Source: Cardinalis cardinalis (lineage: Eukaryota > Chordata > Aves > Passeriformes > Cardinalidae). From it: DNA of 64,000 nucleotides. Below are positions 34,584 through 46,150 of the stretch, piece by piece; within the stretch, counting starts at the first letter, position 1; each line of letters begins with the position of its first letter. The position numbers and the translations under genes are program-made. Where the stretch lies: assembly GCA_014549065.1 (NCBI GenBank), contig JACDOX010000261.1, positions 1 through 64,000 on the forward strand, read 5' to 3'. Under the pieces are notes generated by a model. That model had not been told where the DNA came from and searched no databases. It saw only the letters and a list, made by a program, of their open reading frames with translations.

Positions 34584-35607
34584 CACACTCACACGCACAG
34601 GGAGATTTGCAAGCTGGAAGTGCAGATATGGCAAATTCACCTTTATCCTATGTGGGTATGGCTTGATTTCTGGTTTTAGGAAAGTTTTGGTGAATTTGAA
34701 TAGTAAAAGCAGTTTCCTTGTCTCATTTCCTTGCAAGATATTTTTGACCTGATGCTGCTGTCCAAGCAGGTCAGGGCAGAGTGGGCCATGGTCTGGAGCC
34801 ACTGTCCCATGGCCCTGAGGCTCTGAAAAGGATGCATTGTGCATCTAGGTCCACTTAGGAAAAAAAATCTGGTTTTTGTGCTCTCATTTCACAAATAGGT
34901 GTGGTCATAGCTGGAAGGCAGTGGCTGCATGTTCTGAATGCAAGAGGGAGGAGATGGAAAAGGAGGCTCTTGTTAGCAGATTGAGAAGATGAGCATTGTG
35001 TCCAGCCAGGTACCTGTGAGATGTACAAGTAAACCAGGNCTGTGCACACAGGCACATTCACTCAAATGTAGGATATGATATAATTATAGCCAATTAAATC
35101 ATTTTCCCTAAGATGCTTTTTAGAAATCAAGTTGTTACTTATTCATCAGGCTGTCANTAAACACAACTCTCTCACACACACCATGTTTAACTTCTGCTCA
35201 GGTTACATTACTTGAACACAATCCTCATGGTAATTAATGACAGCTCTATCAGTTCCCAGCTTTTCCAGACCTCTGCAAACAAGCAAAAATAATAATTGAG
35301 GGAATTTTCCTTTACCCATTTGAGAAAGGGAAGGCTTGGTTAGTTTGGGGTTTTTTTACTTATTGTTTCTATACTCAATACAACTTCTACAAGTTGGGGA
35401 AAGTCATTCTGACTCCAGTCCTGAGAATCTCAGTCCTGCCAGCACCTTCAGGTTAGATAATAGATCACAAACAAGAATTAAGAAGTTCAGCTTTACAGAG
35501 TTCAAGGCTTGCTTTGCTACGTGTGCATTTGAAAGTGATTCCTATTCACTTCGCAAATATATATATATGCTCATTTTGGTTCACAAGCATACTTATTTTT
35601 GCCAGTT

Positions 35608-35610
<3 letters not shown>
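34584..35610. other. Unique non-coding DNA
   Basis: No gene or recognised repeat. A short ATATATATATG run occurs at 35559-35569, ahead of the next (TA)n tract. Confidence 0.5.
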
Positions 35611-35649
<39 letters not shown>

Positions 35650-35656
35650 CACACAC
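35611..35656. repeat. (TA)n microsatellite ending in a short (CA)n
   Basis: Uninterrupted TA dinucleotides from about 35614 to 35645, then CATACACACAC. It lies about 1.1 kb from the larger (TA)n tract at 34466. Confidence 0.93.
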
Positions 35657-36179
35657 TTATGTGTCCTGTAACCACATACATGTGAGCCCTGGCCCTGCAG
35701 CCCAGCTTATTGCAGCTCTGGGGGTTAAGTTAGTTCTGGCTCAGTTTTTTTTCTGAATTTATGTCTCCAGTTTTCCCTAATTTCAGGCAGTTCTTTCAGA
35801 GGCACTTTGTGTTTCAGCCACAGATGAATAATGATGCATTGCCTGGTCCAGAAATGTCAAGTGGACTAGTGAGAAGTGCATTTTGGGATGGTCCTGGCAA
35901 TAGCGTCACTAAAATCCAGTGTGCAAAGCTGAAAGGCTGTCTTAGCTCCTCTACAAGCTGGGCTTNTCCTCAGCACCTACCAGCTAGGCCCACTTTAATT
36001 CAGCACAAACAGCNTCTGTCTTTATCCTAAAAAAGTCACGGAGCTCAAACAATGTTATTTAACCTCCTGTGCCCTCTGCCCATATTTCCACCAGCGCCAA
36101 ACTCCCGTAAACTCATTCCAAAAAGCCACACGTTACCCAACCAGNGCTGCCTGAGGAAAGCATTCAGGAGTGTTTATGG
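35657..36179. other. Unique non-coding DNA
   Basis: No recognised feature. Confidence 0.5.
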
Positions 36180-36360
36180 GGCAGCTGAAGTGTAATGATT
36201 TAGTAGATGTTTATAAATGTTTATACTGTACAGATTAACATTCCCCAGGGGGCCTGTAATGAAGAGAGTGCTCCAACTGGAATCAAACCAGCCTGGGCTG
36301 AACGAGCATGAATGAATCCTGCTGGCCTACCCTCACGAGCTGTTTACTCAGTTTGAACGG
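36180..36360. promoter_or_regulatory. Candidate conserved non-coding element
   Basis: Repeat-free sequence with GTGTAATGATTTAG, two GTTTATA(A/C) steps (forkhead/HOX-like, 36210-36225), AGATTAACATT, and retained CpG (GAACGAGC, CTCACGAGC). Inference from texture only. Confidence 0.2.
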
Positions 36361-36550
36361 ATTTCCTCCATCCATGCTCCTTCAGCATTTTATTTTGGGA
36401 GAGGCAGTACAGGAATCTGGTGTCAGAAGGAGCACAGTTTGGAAACACATTAGAAAATCCAGCCCATCACTCGGATCGTAGGAATTACTCACAAATTGCA
36501 CCAGACAAAAGAACAAAGGGCCCAACNCCTGGGCTGTGGAAGTGGAGGCT
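36361..36550. other. Unique non-coding DNA
   Basis: No recognised feature. Confidence 0.5.
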
Positions 36551-36607
36551 GAAACTCCTGTTGACTTCAAAGGGAGCTGGGTCTCTCTCTCAGAACCTGG
36601 ATTTCAG
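36551..36607. repeat. Palindromic sauropsid repeat, clear short copy
   Basis: AACTCCTGTTGACTTCAAAG then GGAGCTGGGTCTCTCTCTC, AGAACCTGGATTTC closely follow the family's version AACTCCCATTGACTTCAATG, GGAGCTGGGTGCTCAGCACC. This is one of the best-preserved copies here. Confidence 0.55.
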
Positions 36608-39529
36608 ACATCATTTCCAAGTGTAAACACTGACAATCATACAGAAGCAACCAAGCCCTGCTACTGAGCCTTGGCTTTCACGGTTTGTTTCACATTATGG
36701 TCAAAAAAGGTGACTGCAGGTAGTGAGATNTTGTGCTGGAGATTCCCAGAAATGGCTGATGAGAGAAATACTGAGTTATTGTGCTGGGCAGCTTCATCAA
36801 GTGTCTTCCTGAAGGTGATGGACAGCTTTTATTCAGAGTAAATGAAGGAACAACTTCAGTTTTTTTCAGTGATGGCTCAAAGAGTGAAAATATCTGTTCC
36901 TGGTACTGGCTGCATGAAATGGGTTTCAAATTGCCATGGGTTTAACATCATGAGCACCAAACACAAAAATTAAGACTGGGAACTGGTGGATGAAGCTGGG
37001 CCTGTGCCTCAGGAAGCAATGAGCAAANAGGTTTTAAAAGAACCTAACAGTGTAATGACCAGGAGAAGTAAGAGTGGAAGATAATTTCTCTTGGCCATGG
37101 TGCCAAGTGGAGAAAAAAAAATCAGCCTTTGAAATCACAAGTGAAGAAACAAACCCCTCTGGATTTCTGCTGTGGTCAGGAGAGTAAGATTTTTGTACAT
37201 GACACATGTATATATTCAGAGAGTGAATCATCTCAAGGGGGCCAGGGAAGGGTGGGAAGAAAACAGAAAGGATCATGGCATGGCCTTAGTCAGCANGGAC
37301 CAAAAAGAGTGGCCAGAAAGATCAAGCAGAAATCAGTATCTTCTGCTGACAGTGGATTTGTGCAGAGGGCTTTTGTCCAGTGGTGCTTTTTCTTTTGCTG
37401 CTNTGATAAGATTTCTCACTTCTCCAAAAGTTATCCTACCTCTGACTCTGATAGTGACATTCCTGCATAGAATAAACAGCAGCATCATGCACTTCAGGTG
37501 TTCTCAAAATAAAATACCAAATATTCCTTACAAACCCTTAAACCACAGCACTGGAAGCTGAGAACGTGTGCTGTGATTCTGGAGGCTCTCCAGTGGGTTA
37601 GAGAGATGGAGAGAGCTCAAGACATAAAAGAATTACTTTCAATGGCTCTCTGAGATGTTTTTAAAAGGCTCAAAAATAAGTTTGCTTTGAATCTTGAATG
37701 GACATAGTGGACAAAGGCAATTTTGTTTGCAGTGGTTTATTTGCCCATCTCATGAAGCTCTCTGAGCTCGTTACAGCTGTTGGCAAACACTCCTGTACCA
37801 GTTCTGTGCTGCAACCCCACCTGGGTCTTTAGAGCAGTGGAAAAGATAGATATTTGAAATCTTCTAGAGCACAGTAACCATCAGGTAATTAGCTGCAGCA
37901 GATTTACAGAGCAGGAAAGGCTCACNAGAGCTCTGAAATGAAAGCAAAAAATGCCTCCTGAAACTAATTTTAGAGTGGCTTGAAGTATTTAATCCTGCAA
38001 ATTATTGCCAGTGAGGAAACATCAAGGTACTGCTGGATCTTAATAGTGGCAAAGCAGCAGGAATGGTTCACCCTGAGNTGCCTCCTGCTGAAGGCTAAGC
38101 AATCAGACATGCTTTACACCCCTCACAAGGTGCAGGGGCAGCTATGTTGTGTTCCCAGTGACTTGCAAAGTGGCCTGGAATTGTTCCTCTCTTTGTGTCT
38201 GGGAAGGATCCTTNATCAGAGGAGCCAACTGAGCCCTACTTTGCAAACAGCAGAGAATAAGGGAGAGGAGAGCAAACACTGGGGTATAGAGGGTGCATCA
38301 TGCTGGACCACTCTCCCATGGGGGCTCTCCATCCTTCAGAAAGCAGGGAAGGGTTTGTAGAGGGACAGAAAAACACAGAGCACTTTGGAAAGATGCCTTT
38401 CTGATTCCTTGCTCTGCTCATGAGTCCTCATGAATGAAGTTGAGGAGATTGGATTGATTCTTTCATCACTCCAGAAGCCAGTTTCTCCTGTGTGGAGAAA
38501 AGAAATGTCAACCTTGTGAGGGCTGCTTTTAGCAACAGGAAATACCAGATATGAGACCAGAAACAGATTTCTTACAGTCTTAAGCCCTATGTGCCCTCAC
38601 ACAGATCTTCAGATCTGTAAACCCCTTCTGTATTTTTACCAGACATCTTGTGAGGAAAAAAGAAAACTCCATGTTTCTTCCCAGTGGGAAGATACTCAAG
38701 AATCCTGTTGCTGTGATGGTTAAAAAGCCCTTCATTTACTTTCCAGACAGAATTTATTCATAGCCAATTAATACCCTTCTGTTCTTGTGCCAAAATATCT
38801 AATAAGTACTCTGTCTAGCTCTGTGAGAGCTCTGCACTTGATTGCTTCAGGACTTAGGAGTTCCCTCTTCCACAAGCCATAGGAAGAAGTGTTCACAACA
38901 GAATGTGCTGTGGTTCCCCATGCAAATTTTGCAGGAGCCCATCCAGGTGCATGTAAGAATCCAAGCACTAATCTCAAAACTATTTCCACTACCAGCTCTC
39001 CCAGCTGTAAAGCTTTTCTCCTAATTTAAAAACAAAGGAGAGGCAACGAGCTACAACATTTGCTTGAAAACTGTTTCCCAAAAAGGAGAAAGTGTCCTTC
39101 CAAAAACCCACCAGGCACCCAGAAGTATTTCCTCTGCAGAGACCAGAATGAAGATCCTGCACATTTCATTGAACAAGAATTTTTGAACTCAGATTTTGTT
39201 TATTTTTAGGCACAGGTATCCTTTTGCACATGCACCCCTTATATCTGCAAAACCAAATGATCAAAACATCAGAACTAAGGTTAACCATAAACCCTTATTC
39301 ATCTGCATTATGAGTCATTCTTTAAATATAGGATTAGGCCTTGTTTTCCACCAGATTCTACCTCAGGATGGACAGTGTTCACTTAATAAGCAGATATTNA
39401 ATATTTTGTTACAGTGCCATTATTCAGCGTGTGGCTTGGGGCCTCATTTACCACATACTACTCCAAACCTGCTTGGAAGACACAATTGCTGATTTTCTTG
39501 TGAGTTTTTCTAGGGCTCTTATCAGTATG
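36608..39529. other. Unique non-coding DNA
   Basis: About 2.9 kb of AT-rich sequence with short accidental frames. The frames at 37129-37561 overlap each other on the same strand, which argues against coding. No gene, RNA or repeat family is recognised. Confidence 0.5.
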
Positions 39530-39690
39530 GCATATGAGTGCTTCACAGCCCTCGTTTCTCCTAACAACACCCTGTAAGACGAGAGGATATTATTATTCTT
39601 GTTTAACAGATGGCAAACTGAAACACAAAGAGATTCAGGTCAAAACATTCTGCTAGAGTTGAGTCCCCAAACTGAGATGTCTGGGAATTG
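39530..39690 (-). mobile_element. MIR ancient SINE
   Basis: On the plus strand it reads as the reverse complement of MIR: 'cctaacaacaccctgtaaga', 'atattattattcttgttt', 'aacagatggcaaactgaaac', 'acaaagagattcagg'. These correspond to MIR's CTCACAACAACCCTATGAGG, ACTATTATTATCCCCATTTT and ACAGATGAGGAAACTGAGGC. This is the clearest MIR in the window. Confidence 0.78.
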
Positions 39691-40195
39691 ATTTCTCAGA
39701 ATGTTTAACATTGTACAGCATCATATGTCAGGAGAGAAAGCACTGGCAGTCTACTCTGCAAATGGAAACATGGAAAGCAAAATAAAATTAATAGCCAGTT
39801 GGGAAGAATTTAGTGCAAATCGACTTCTCTGAAACTGGATGAAAGTTTTGCAGGATTCAGATGCTTGAACCATGAGATTTCATATTTTCTTTTCAACTCT
39901 CTGCCTTTTACTGTGCTCTCCCTGCTTCCACAGCAAAGCCAGGCAAAGTCCATCCGGCATCCACCTCCTCCTGTCCCCAGCTCTGACTCATGTCCTGAGC
40001 TGCTCCACCTTCTGAACTGAATGAGACCAGGGCCCTCTGCTAAATATAGCACATGGTCAAGTAATTAAAGACTAGACCAAGCACAGGTACAAAAGGAAGC
40101 CAAATAAACACTTTGCAGGAAACCCTAATTTCATGATTTCCCGATACCCATTCCTAAATAATAAGCTTTTCAAGGAGAACAGTCTCCCTTACACA
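39691..40195. other. Unique non-coding DNA
   Basis: The first bases may contain the decayed 5' (tRNA-like) end of the adjacent MIR. Otherwise nothing is recognised. Confidence 0.45.
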
Positions 40196-40335
40196 CATGT
40201 ATATATATATAAAATATAAATTTTATATACAAATGTAATTTTTAACTAAAATAGAAATGTATTTTATATACGATAAATATATAAAAATGTTATTATATCT
40301 GTGTAATAATATAAACTTATGTATACTTATACTTT
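40196..40335. repeat. AT-rich low-complexity block
   Basis: TATATATATATAAAATATAA, ATTTTATATAC and related A/T words make up nearly all of the block, with a short palindrome TATAAATTTTATA at 40216-40228. It is not a simple dinucleotide repeat. Confidence 0.7.
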
Positions 40336-43003
40336 TTTCCTGATTCATAATCAGTCAAGATTTTCCAAAGACTGGAAAAGGTACCTGGTATGGTATATGA
40401 NACCCAAATGATTAAAGTTTTCAGTTTAAAATTAAAGGCGAACAAAATCTGCTCAATAGGTTTCAGTTCAGCCTCCTGACTGTGTCTTTCTGTTTCAGGA
40501 AATCAGGATACATGTGCCTNGGTAAATCAGAACCACTTGTATTTTATAACATTCCCTGCTGAAGCAGTATGTAGAAGCAGAACTCCAAATTTCCAGTATT
40601 CAGGAAATTCAGTTATTTCATAATTTCATTTCATTTTGAATCATGGGAACACCTATGCCTCCCTTTCTTCAAACTTCCAAATTCCCTTAAAATTTTATTT
40701 GTGTTGGGTTTAAATTGTTTTAAATAAATAAACCAGAGCTGATACCAGCACTGGAAATTTTAATGTGAATATTTTGAGCTTGACAGAGTTACAAGGAAAT
40801 AAAGAAGCCTGGAAAGTTTCAAACAATCCTTGTTACAAGTACAACACCACCTATTTCTAAAATACCACTGTAGTAGCATCTACATTTTGTAATAAAAAAC
40901 TTATTAAATGTGCTATGTGTTATTTTCGATACAGTGATAGTCAGGAATATATCCTCATTTTCCAGGTACTTTTAGAACTTAGAACAGAGTGAGGAGTGGA
41001 GCTCTGTTCTTTCCTCACACACAGGTCTGTCTCATTTCACAGACTCATGAAAAAATCTGAACTTTTTTAACCTAAAGGATCCGCCACCAACTTGTGTAAG
41101 AAGGAGCAGCAGGTCGGAGTTGCCATCCAGAAATGGACTNAGGGCAGAGCTAGCCCACCTCAGCTCCCAGCACAGAACACACACTGGTGGCCAGACCAAA
41201 GCGACTTTTAAGAGATGAACCCAGGGTTTGGGTTAATTAAATGCCATAGAAAGTTAGCCTGGCAGTTTCACTCATTAATATTTTGCTCATTGTTTTCTTA
41301 TCAAGGGGATAAGCCAGGCGATTTGACTCAGTCACCTTTGAGGGCTTGNGTGAACCTGGGCTTCTCCAAGTTCTCAAAGGAACAGTCATGAGAACTGTTT
41401 AATCAAAAAAAAAAAAACCCAAAAATCCAAAAGAAACAAAAAACCCCAAAAGAAACCAAAAAACCCCTATGTCAGGATCTTCTATTTTGAAGGGAGGCGA
41501 GCAGTCAGAGCTCGGCACTCAGCTGAGCAGGGCCCTTTCCGTAATGCTCGGGCAGTGGAAACCGCTCAGCGCGGCCGCTGCCAGCAGCCAGCGAGGAATT
41601 CCCCTGTCATGAGGGCCGTGACTCACACGTGCCCCTGCTGCTCCTCGCCCTCAGATCCAGGGCCATACTTGTGGTCTGGGATGTGTCAGGAGAAAGGACC
41701 TGGCAGAGCTCTCCTCTGTTACACAACCCCGCTGTCCCTGCCCAGAGGCACGCTCCACCCAGGGCAGGGAGCTGCTGCAGGTGGCATGGCCTACAAAATC
41801 CTTCTGCAGCTGANGTTTCCTTTCTCTCTTCATTTTCCTTAACCCTTCTGCTCCTCCGGAATAACCAGAGTAACCCAGTCAGCTCCTGAGCAATCACAAT
41901 ACTGTTGTAAAAGTCATCCCATAAAAAAGGGGATTTTTAGCACCGGTTTTAGCAGTGTGAAATGAGGCTCCACACAGAGCAGAGCTGACACAGGTATGGA
42001 GATCCCTCATCAGTTTTGCTCAATAAATTCACAGCAGAGCTGCTGCCACAGCAGCATGAGCAGTTTGCAACATTTGTATTTGTCCTGTGGCTATTTATTA
42101 CTGTGTTTTTCACNAGCCCTTTTAATGCCTCCAGGAGTAATTTATGGGGACAGAATAGCACNAAAAGAGCAGATCCCACTTATTTAAATCTCTGGATGAT
42201 GAAAATCACATGAGAAGAGCAGGTTTCACATTGTTTCCTCTCCATAAATGGCTTTCTGAGGCAGTAAAAGCCATGTAAAAGCAAACATAAACACTGTACA
42301 AACACCAAGTTATTCAGGTTTGTTTGGACTTATCCAAACACTGCCCAGAGATTTTCAGGTTTTTTCAGATTTGGGTTCTGTTTTGTTAACTCATTCCATA
42401 AAACATTGCAAGTTGTAGTTAGTCTCAATATAACCAACTAGATATATGCACTAAAATTCTCTTAACTAATTTTACTGCACAAAAGGAGCACTTTAATAAA
42501 AACAATTCTTAGTACAAAGCTTGTTACTTTTCAGATTGATGAGTAATGTGTGTGACTGTAGTGTTTCTTTTTTCCTTTCTTTTTTTTTCTGTATTTGGCA
42601 GTTCTCACAGCTTGTGCTCCAGCACATGAAGCAGACTGATCTGGACACCCAGGATGATCCAAGTTTCCAGCAACTGACATGCTGGTTATTAAATTTATAA
42701 AATAAGCAAATTAGTGAAGCATGACTAACAAACTTTTTTGATCCAGTGAATGCTCATTTGTGCAGTGACATTAGGAATCATAACCTTTTAGTACTGAGAA
42801 TAACAGCAGGGATGTGGAGAGGCCACCACGTTGCCTTCCTAGGCCTGGGGGTATAATTTTGGAGGTATCTGCCACACACAAAAGTTTGAATGACATGAAA
42901 TTTTTAAAATAAGTAGCATTTCCCTGTAAAAAGTAAATTAAAGAGGTTTCTTTGCCCTTTTTTCATTAATTAACATTCTGACTCCCTAACTTCCAGATAA
43001 AGT
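40336..43003. other. Unique non-coding DNA with an A-rich tract and a CpG-rich patch
   Basis: An A-rich run with AACCCC and AAACC units lies at 41404-41466. The patch 41495-41660 is GC- and CpG-rich for this window (GCTCAGCGCGGCCGCTGCC at 41563-41581 includes a GCGGCCGC octamer) but is far shorter than a typical CpG island. A candidate homeodomain-rich stretch (CTCATTAATATTTTGC) lies at 41272-41287. A T/C-rich run sits at 42567-42590. No gene is seen. Confidence 0.5.
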
Positions 43004-43285
43004 AATAGAATCACAGAATGGTTNGGGGTGGAAGGGACCTTAAAGATCATCTCATTTCAATCCCCTGCCATGGGCAGAGACACCTTCCACTGTCCCAGGT
43101 GCTCCCAGCCCTGTCCAGCCTGGCCTTGGNCACTGCCAGNGATCCAGGGGCAGCCCCAGCTGCTCTGGGCACCTGTGCCAGGGCCTCATCTCNCTCACAG
43201 TGAAGAATTTTTTCCTAATATCCAATCTAAACTTTCTTTCAGTGTAAAGCCATCCCCTCTTGCCATGGGATACAATGTTTTCCAC
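43004..43285 (-). mobile_element. CR1 LINE 3' fragment
   Basis: It starts ATAGAATCACAGAATGG and continues 'gggtggaagggaccttaaag', 'ccctgccatgggcagagac', 'accttccactgtcccaggtg', 'ctgtccagcctggccttgg', 'gtgccagggcctcatctc', 'gaagaattttttcctaatat' and 'ccaatctaaactttc'. It is a well-preserved young-looking copy. Four Ns fall inside it, perhaps from mismapping of repeat reads. Confidence 0.93.
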
Positions 43286-44472
43286 TTCAGCTCTACTATA
43301 TTTCATGTTTTGCCTCATGAGACCAAGTTTATTACAGCGAGGGATGTAATTTAAGAGTATATTTCAAACAACCACAAGTGTACCTGCTTGGCTGCTCATT
43401 TTTCACAAAGTCTTTCCCGGAAGCATTTAAGAGTCAGAAGACTGCCCCAAAATTTGTTTGAGTAATCCAGGATTCATGATTCTGCAAGAGAGAACAGAAA
43501 GTTAACTTGAGATATTTCCTCTGCTGCGTGTCACGCCGAAATGCCACAAAGGCAGGCAGATCCTTTACCAGTTTTCCTACAGATTCATGGAGAGAAATCT
43601 CAACCTAGACCTTCATCTTGCAAAAATTCCTGAGCTCATTCTCACCTTCCCTCACTGTTACCTCTGTAAAATCAGAGGAAATAATCCACAGTGCACAAAG
43701 CAGCCATCATGTTCAAGTCTTTGCAAAATCCCAGCCCCTCCAGACCTGAGCTGTGCAAAGCCTCAGGATTATTCATAATTTCACCAGCCTGATTCAGCAG
43801 AAAGAATGTGGAACCATTTCGAGTCACATTTAAAGCTGTTTATGGGTATGGGGAAAAGCTGTGTCCCTTGATCAAAATGTAGCTTTCTCTCAGCTTCATT
43901 CCTGGGTTAGAGGAGAATTAAACTGTTCTGGAACTTGCTAGGAAAAGGGGGAGCAGGGGGATAGAGAAGGACAATTTATCTCTAAATTACATGGCTCTTC
44001 AGAGTAAACCACAGAGAGCTGTAATGGGACAAGTAATTTTTTTATATAGTATAATTAATTAGAACCCATAAACCCCAATTAAACAGCACTTTTGAGACTA
44101 TCAAGTGGTGCATGTTTGAAACTGCAAATATGACAGTATAAGTACATTTTTATAGCTGGGCACACTCCTCAGGATTATTTTCAGTGCTCTACTAAAATGG
44201 GAAATGGCACCAGTTAGGCCCCTGCTAATAAATNGCTTGGAAACAGGCGATATTAATAATCTTTATGGGGGTAGGATGGAAGCCAGATGGGGCAGGGAGG
44301 GGAGTGTGAAAGTGGCATAATATATTGGCCTGGAAAACACAACCCAGGCCAAAGCAGAAATGTAATCTCGGTGTGTATCAGCGAGGGCTGGGAATAGAAA
44401 AGGAGAGGTGATGGCTGAAAGGAGGATGATTTCCGAGGTAAGGAAGGTGACACCCTACAAGGTGAGCACAGG
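43286..44472. other. Unique non-coding DNA
   Basis: No gene seen. 'ttacctctgtaaaatcag' at 43660 is vaguely MIR-like but too weak to call. The interval 44220-44420 is repeat-free mixed sequence. Confidence 0.45.
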
Positions 44473-45038
44473 TATGGGGNTCCCAGTTGTGGGTTTCTCT
44501 GGGTCTGGATTAAAGGCACTTGAGGCAGCAGTTCATGTTGGGACTCGGGTGTTTATTATTTCTTATCAGTAAAACAGTCTCACTACTGGGAGTTTGGCAG
44601 CTTTTCATTAGAAGGCACAAAATGGCCAACAACCTCTTGTTCCAAGGTCTTTTAAGACTAAACTGTCCAATTCAGAACTGACACCTGGATTATTTTCCCT
44701 TTTAACCCAATAACTGATCCCAAAGAGCTGCAATGGGAACCTTTCTGCCCAATTACAAAATGCCACCCAAACCCATGGAGAAGAAACCCAGGACNNCACC
44801 CTGTGCCCTCCATCTTGCTTCCATCCACAACACACTAAAAATCCCAAAACCTAAATTTCTCACCAAGTGATACATCTACATTACTCTTTGTAATCTATTT
44901 CACACTTTTGTGGATTCCAGTCTATCTTGAAGTCCAGGAAACTTTCTCCATGAATGAGGGTCAAAGTCAGGGCTGCCCTGGGNATCAGGACACCNCAGAG
45001 CAGAGAGAGAAATATTCCCAGTGCCCTGGGTTTCCACA
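44473..45038 (-). mobile_element. Solo-type LTR of an endogenous retrovirus (family A, copy 2)
   Basis: It aligns end to end with the LTR at 3229-3808 (shared blocks 'ttgtgggtttctctgggt', 'gtttattatttct', 'cagtaaaacagtctcactac', 'ggcacaaaatggccaacaa', 'tttaacccaataactgatcc', 'cattcaccaagtgata'-like, 'ggattccagtctatcttgaa'). Relative to copy 1 it lacks the AAGGAGGAAGAAGAAGC-type insertion near 3530-3550. The minus-strand AATAAA is at 44552-44557. The end bases are TGTGG at the 5' end and a mutated CCATA at the 3' end. Flanking hexamers CACAGG and CACCTG match only in part, so the target duplication is weak. Two Ns at 44795-44796 stand where copy 1 has AA. Confidence 0.75.
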
Positions 45039-45061
45039 CACCTGCATGGGCAAGGAAGCAG

Positions 45062-45502
45062 AGGAAAGAGGTGCTCCAGGGGATTTAGCAGCCTCAGCAA
45101 GGAGAGGGCTTTGTCCCTTGGCTGGGAAATGGGAACAGCTCTGGGAGCTCTGCTGGCATCCTGCCCTGGAGGNGCTGTGCGTGCAAGCAATGGGATGTGT
45201 GTGCACGGGCTCTGTGCACAACCAGCGTGAGGAAAAGCTCCCTCAGCCCTTGTTTATTTACACGAGGCCCCAGTTTTGTTTCACTTGGCAGAGGGAGCCC
45301 TGTGCTCATTCCCCTGTGCTCACATCCCTGTGCTCACTCCCCTGTGCACATATCCCTGTGCTCACTCCCCTGTGCACATATCCCTGTGCTCACTCCCCTG
45401 TGCACACATCCCTGTGCTCACTCCCCTGTGCACATATCCCTGTGCTCACTCCCTTGTGCACATATCCCTGTGCTCACTCCCCTGTGCTCACACCCCTGTG
45501 CA
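45062..45502. repeat. Segment duplication copy 1: 236-bp flank plus 14-bp minisatellite array
   Basis: The flank 45062-45297 is repeated at 45504-45739 with no difference I can find except an N at 45173. The array from 45298 to 45502 is built of 14-bp units of type CCCTGTGCTCACTC alternating with CCCTGTGCACATAT and less common CCCTGTGCTCACAT or CCCTGTGCACACAT, about 14-15 units. The many overlapping open frames are a consequence of a stop-free 14-bp unit, and no protein is proposed. Confidence 0.95.
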
Positions 45503-45503
45503 N

Positions 45504-46150
45504 AGGAAAGAGGTGCTCCAGGGGATTTAGCAGCCTCAGCAAGGAGAGGGCTTTGTCCCTTGGCTGGGAAATGGGAACAGCTCTGGGAGCTCTGCTGGCA
45601 TCCTGCCCTGGAGGCGCTGTGCGTGCAAGCAATGGGATGTGTGTGCACGGGCTCTGTGCACAACCAGCGTGAGGAAAAGCTCCCTCAGCCCTTGTTTATT
45701 TACACGAGGCCCCAGTTTTGTTTCACTTGGCAGAGGGAGCCCTGTGCTCATTCCCCTGTGCTCACTCCCCTGTGCTCATTCCCCTGTGCACATATCCCTG
45801 TGCTCACACACCTGTGCACATATCCCTGTGCTCATTCCCCTGTGCTCACTCCCCTGTGCTCACATCCCTGTGCTCACTCCCCTGTGCACATATCCCTGTG
45901 CTCACTCCCCTGTGCTCACTCCCCTGTGCTCACTCCCCTGTGCACACATCCCTGTGCTCACTCCCCTGTGCACATATCCCTGTGCTCAATCCCCTGTGCT
46001 CACTCCCCTGTGCTCACACCCTTGTGCACATATCCCTGTGCTCACTCCCCTGTGCACATATCCCTGTGCTCAATCCCCTGTGCTCACTCCCCTGTGCACA
46101 TTCCCCTGTGCTCACTCCCCTGTGCTCACACCCCTGTGCTCACTCCCCTG
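45504..46150. repeat. Segment duplication copy 2: same flank plus a longer 14-bp minisatellite array
   Basis: The flank 45504-45739 equals copy 1 at an offset of 442 bp. The array 45740-46150 has about 29 units of the same 14-bp family with extra variants (CTCATTC, CTCAATC, CTCACAC, CCTTGTG). A long plus-strand frame (45197-46180, 327 codons) crosses both arrays. Its 14-residue periodicity (CAHSPVHISLCSLP) simply reflects 3 x 14 bp. No start context, domain or splice evidence supports translation. Confidence 0.95.

Noticed and set aside
43620..43690. Possible MIR relic near CTCTGTAAAATCAG
   Set aside because: Only one block matches and the neighbouring MIR blocks are missing.
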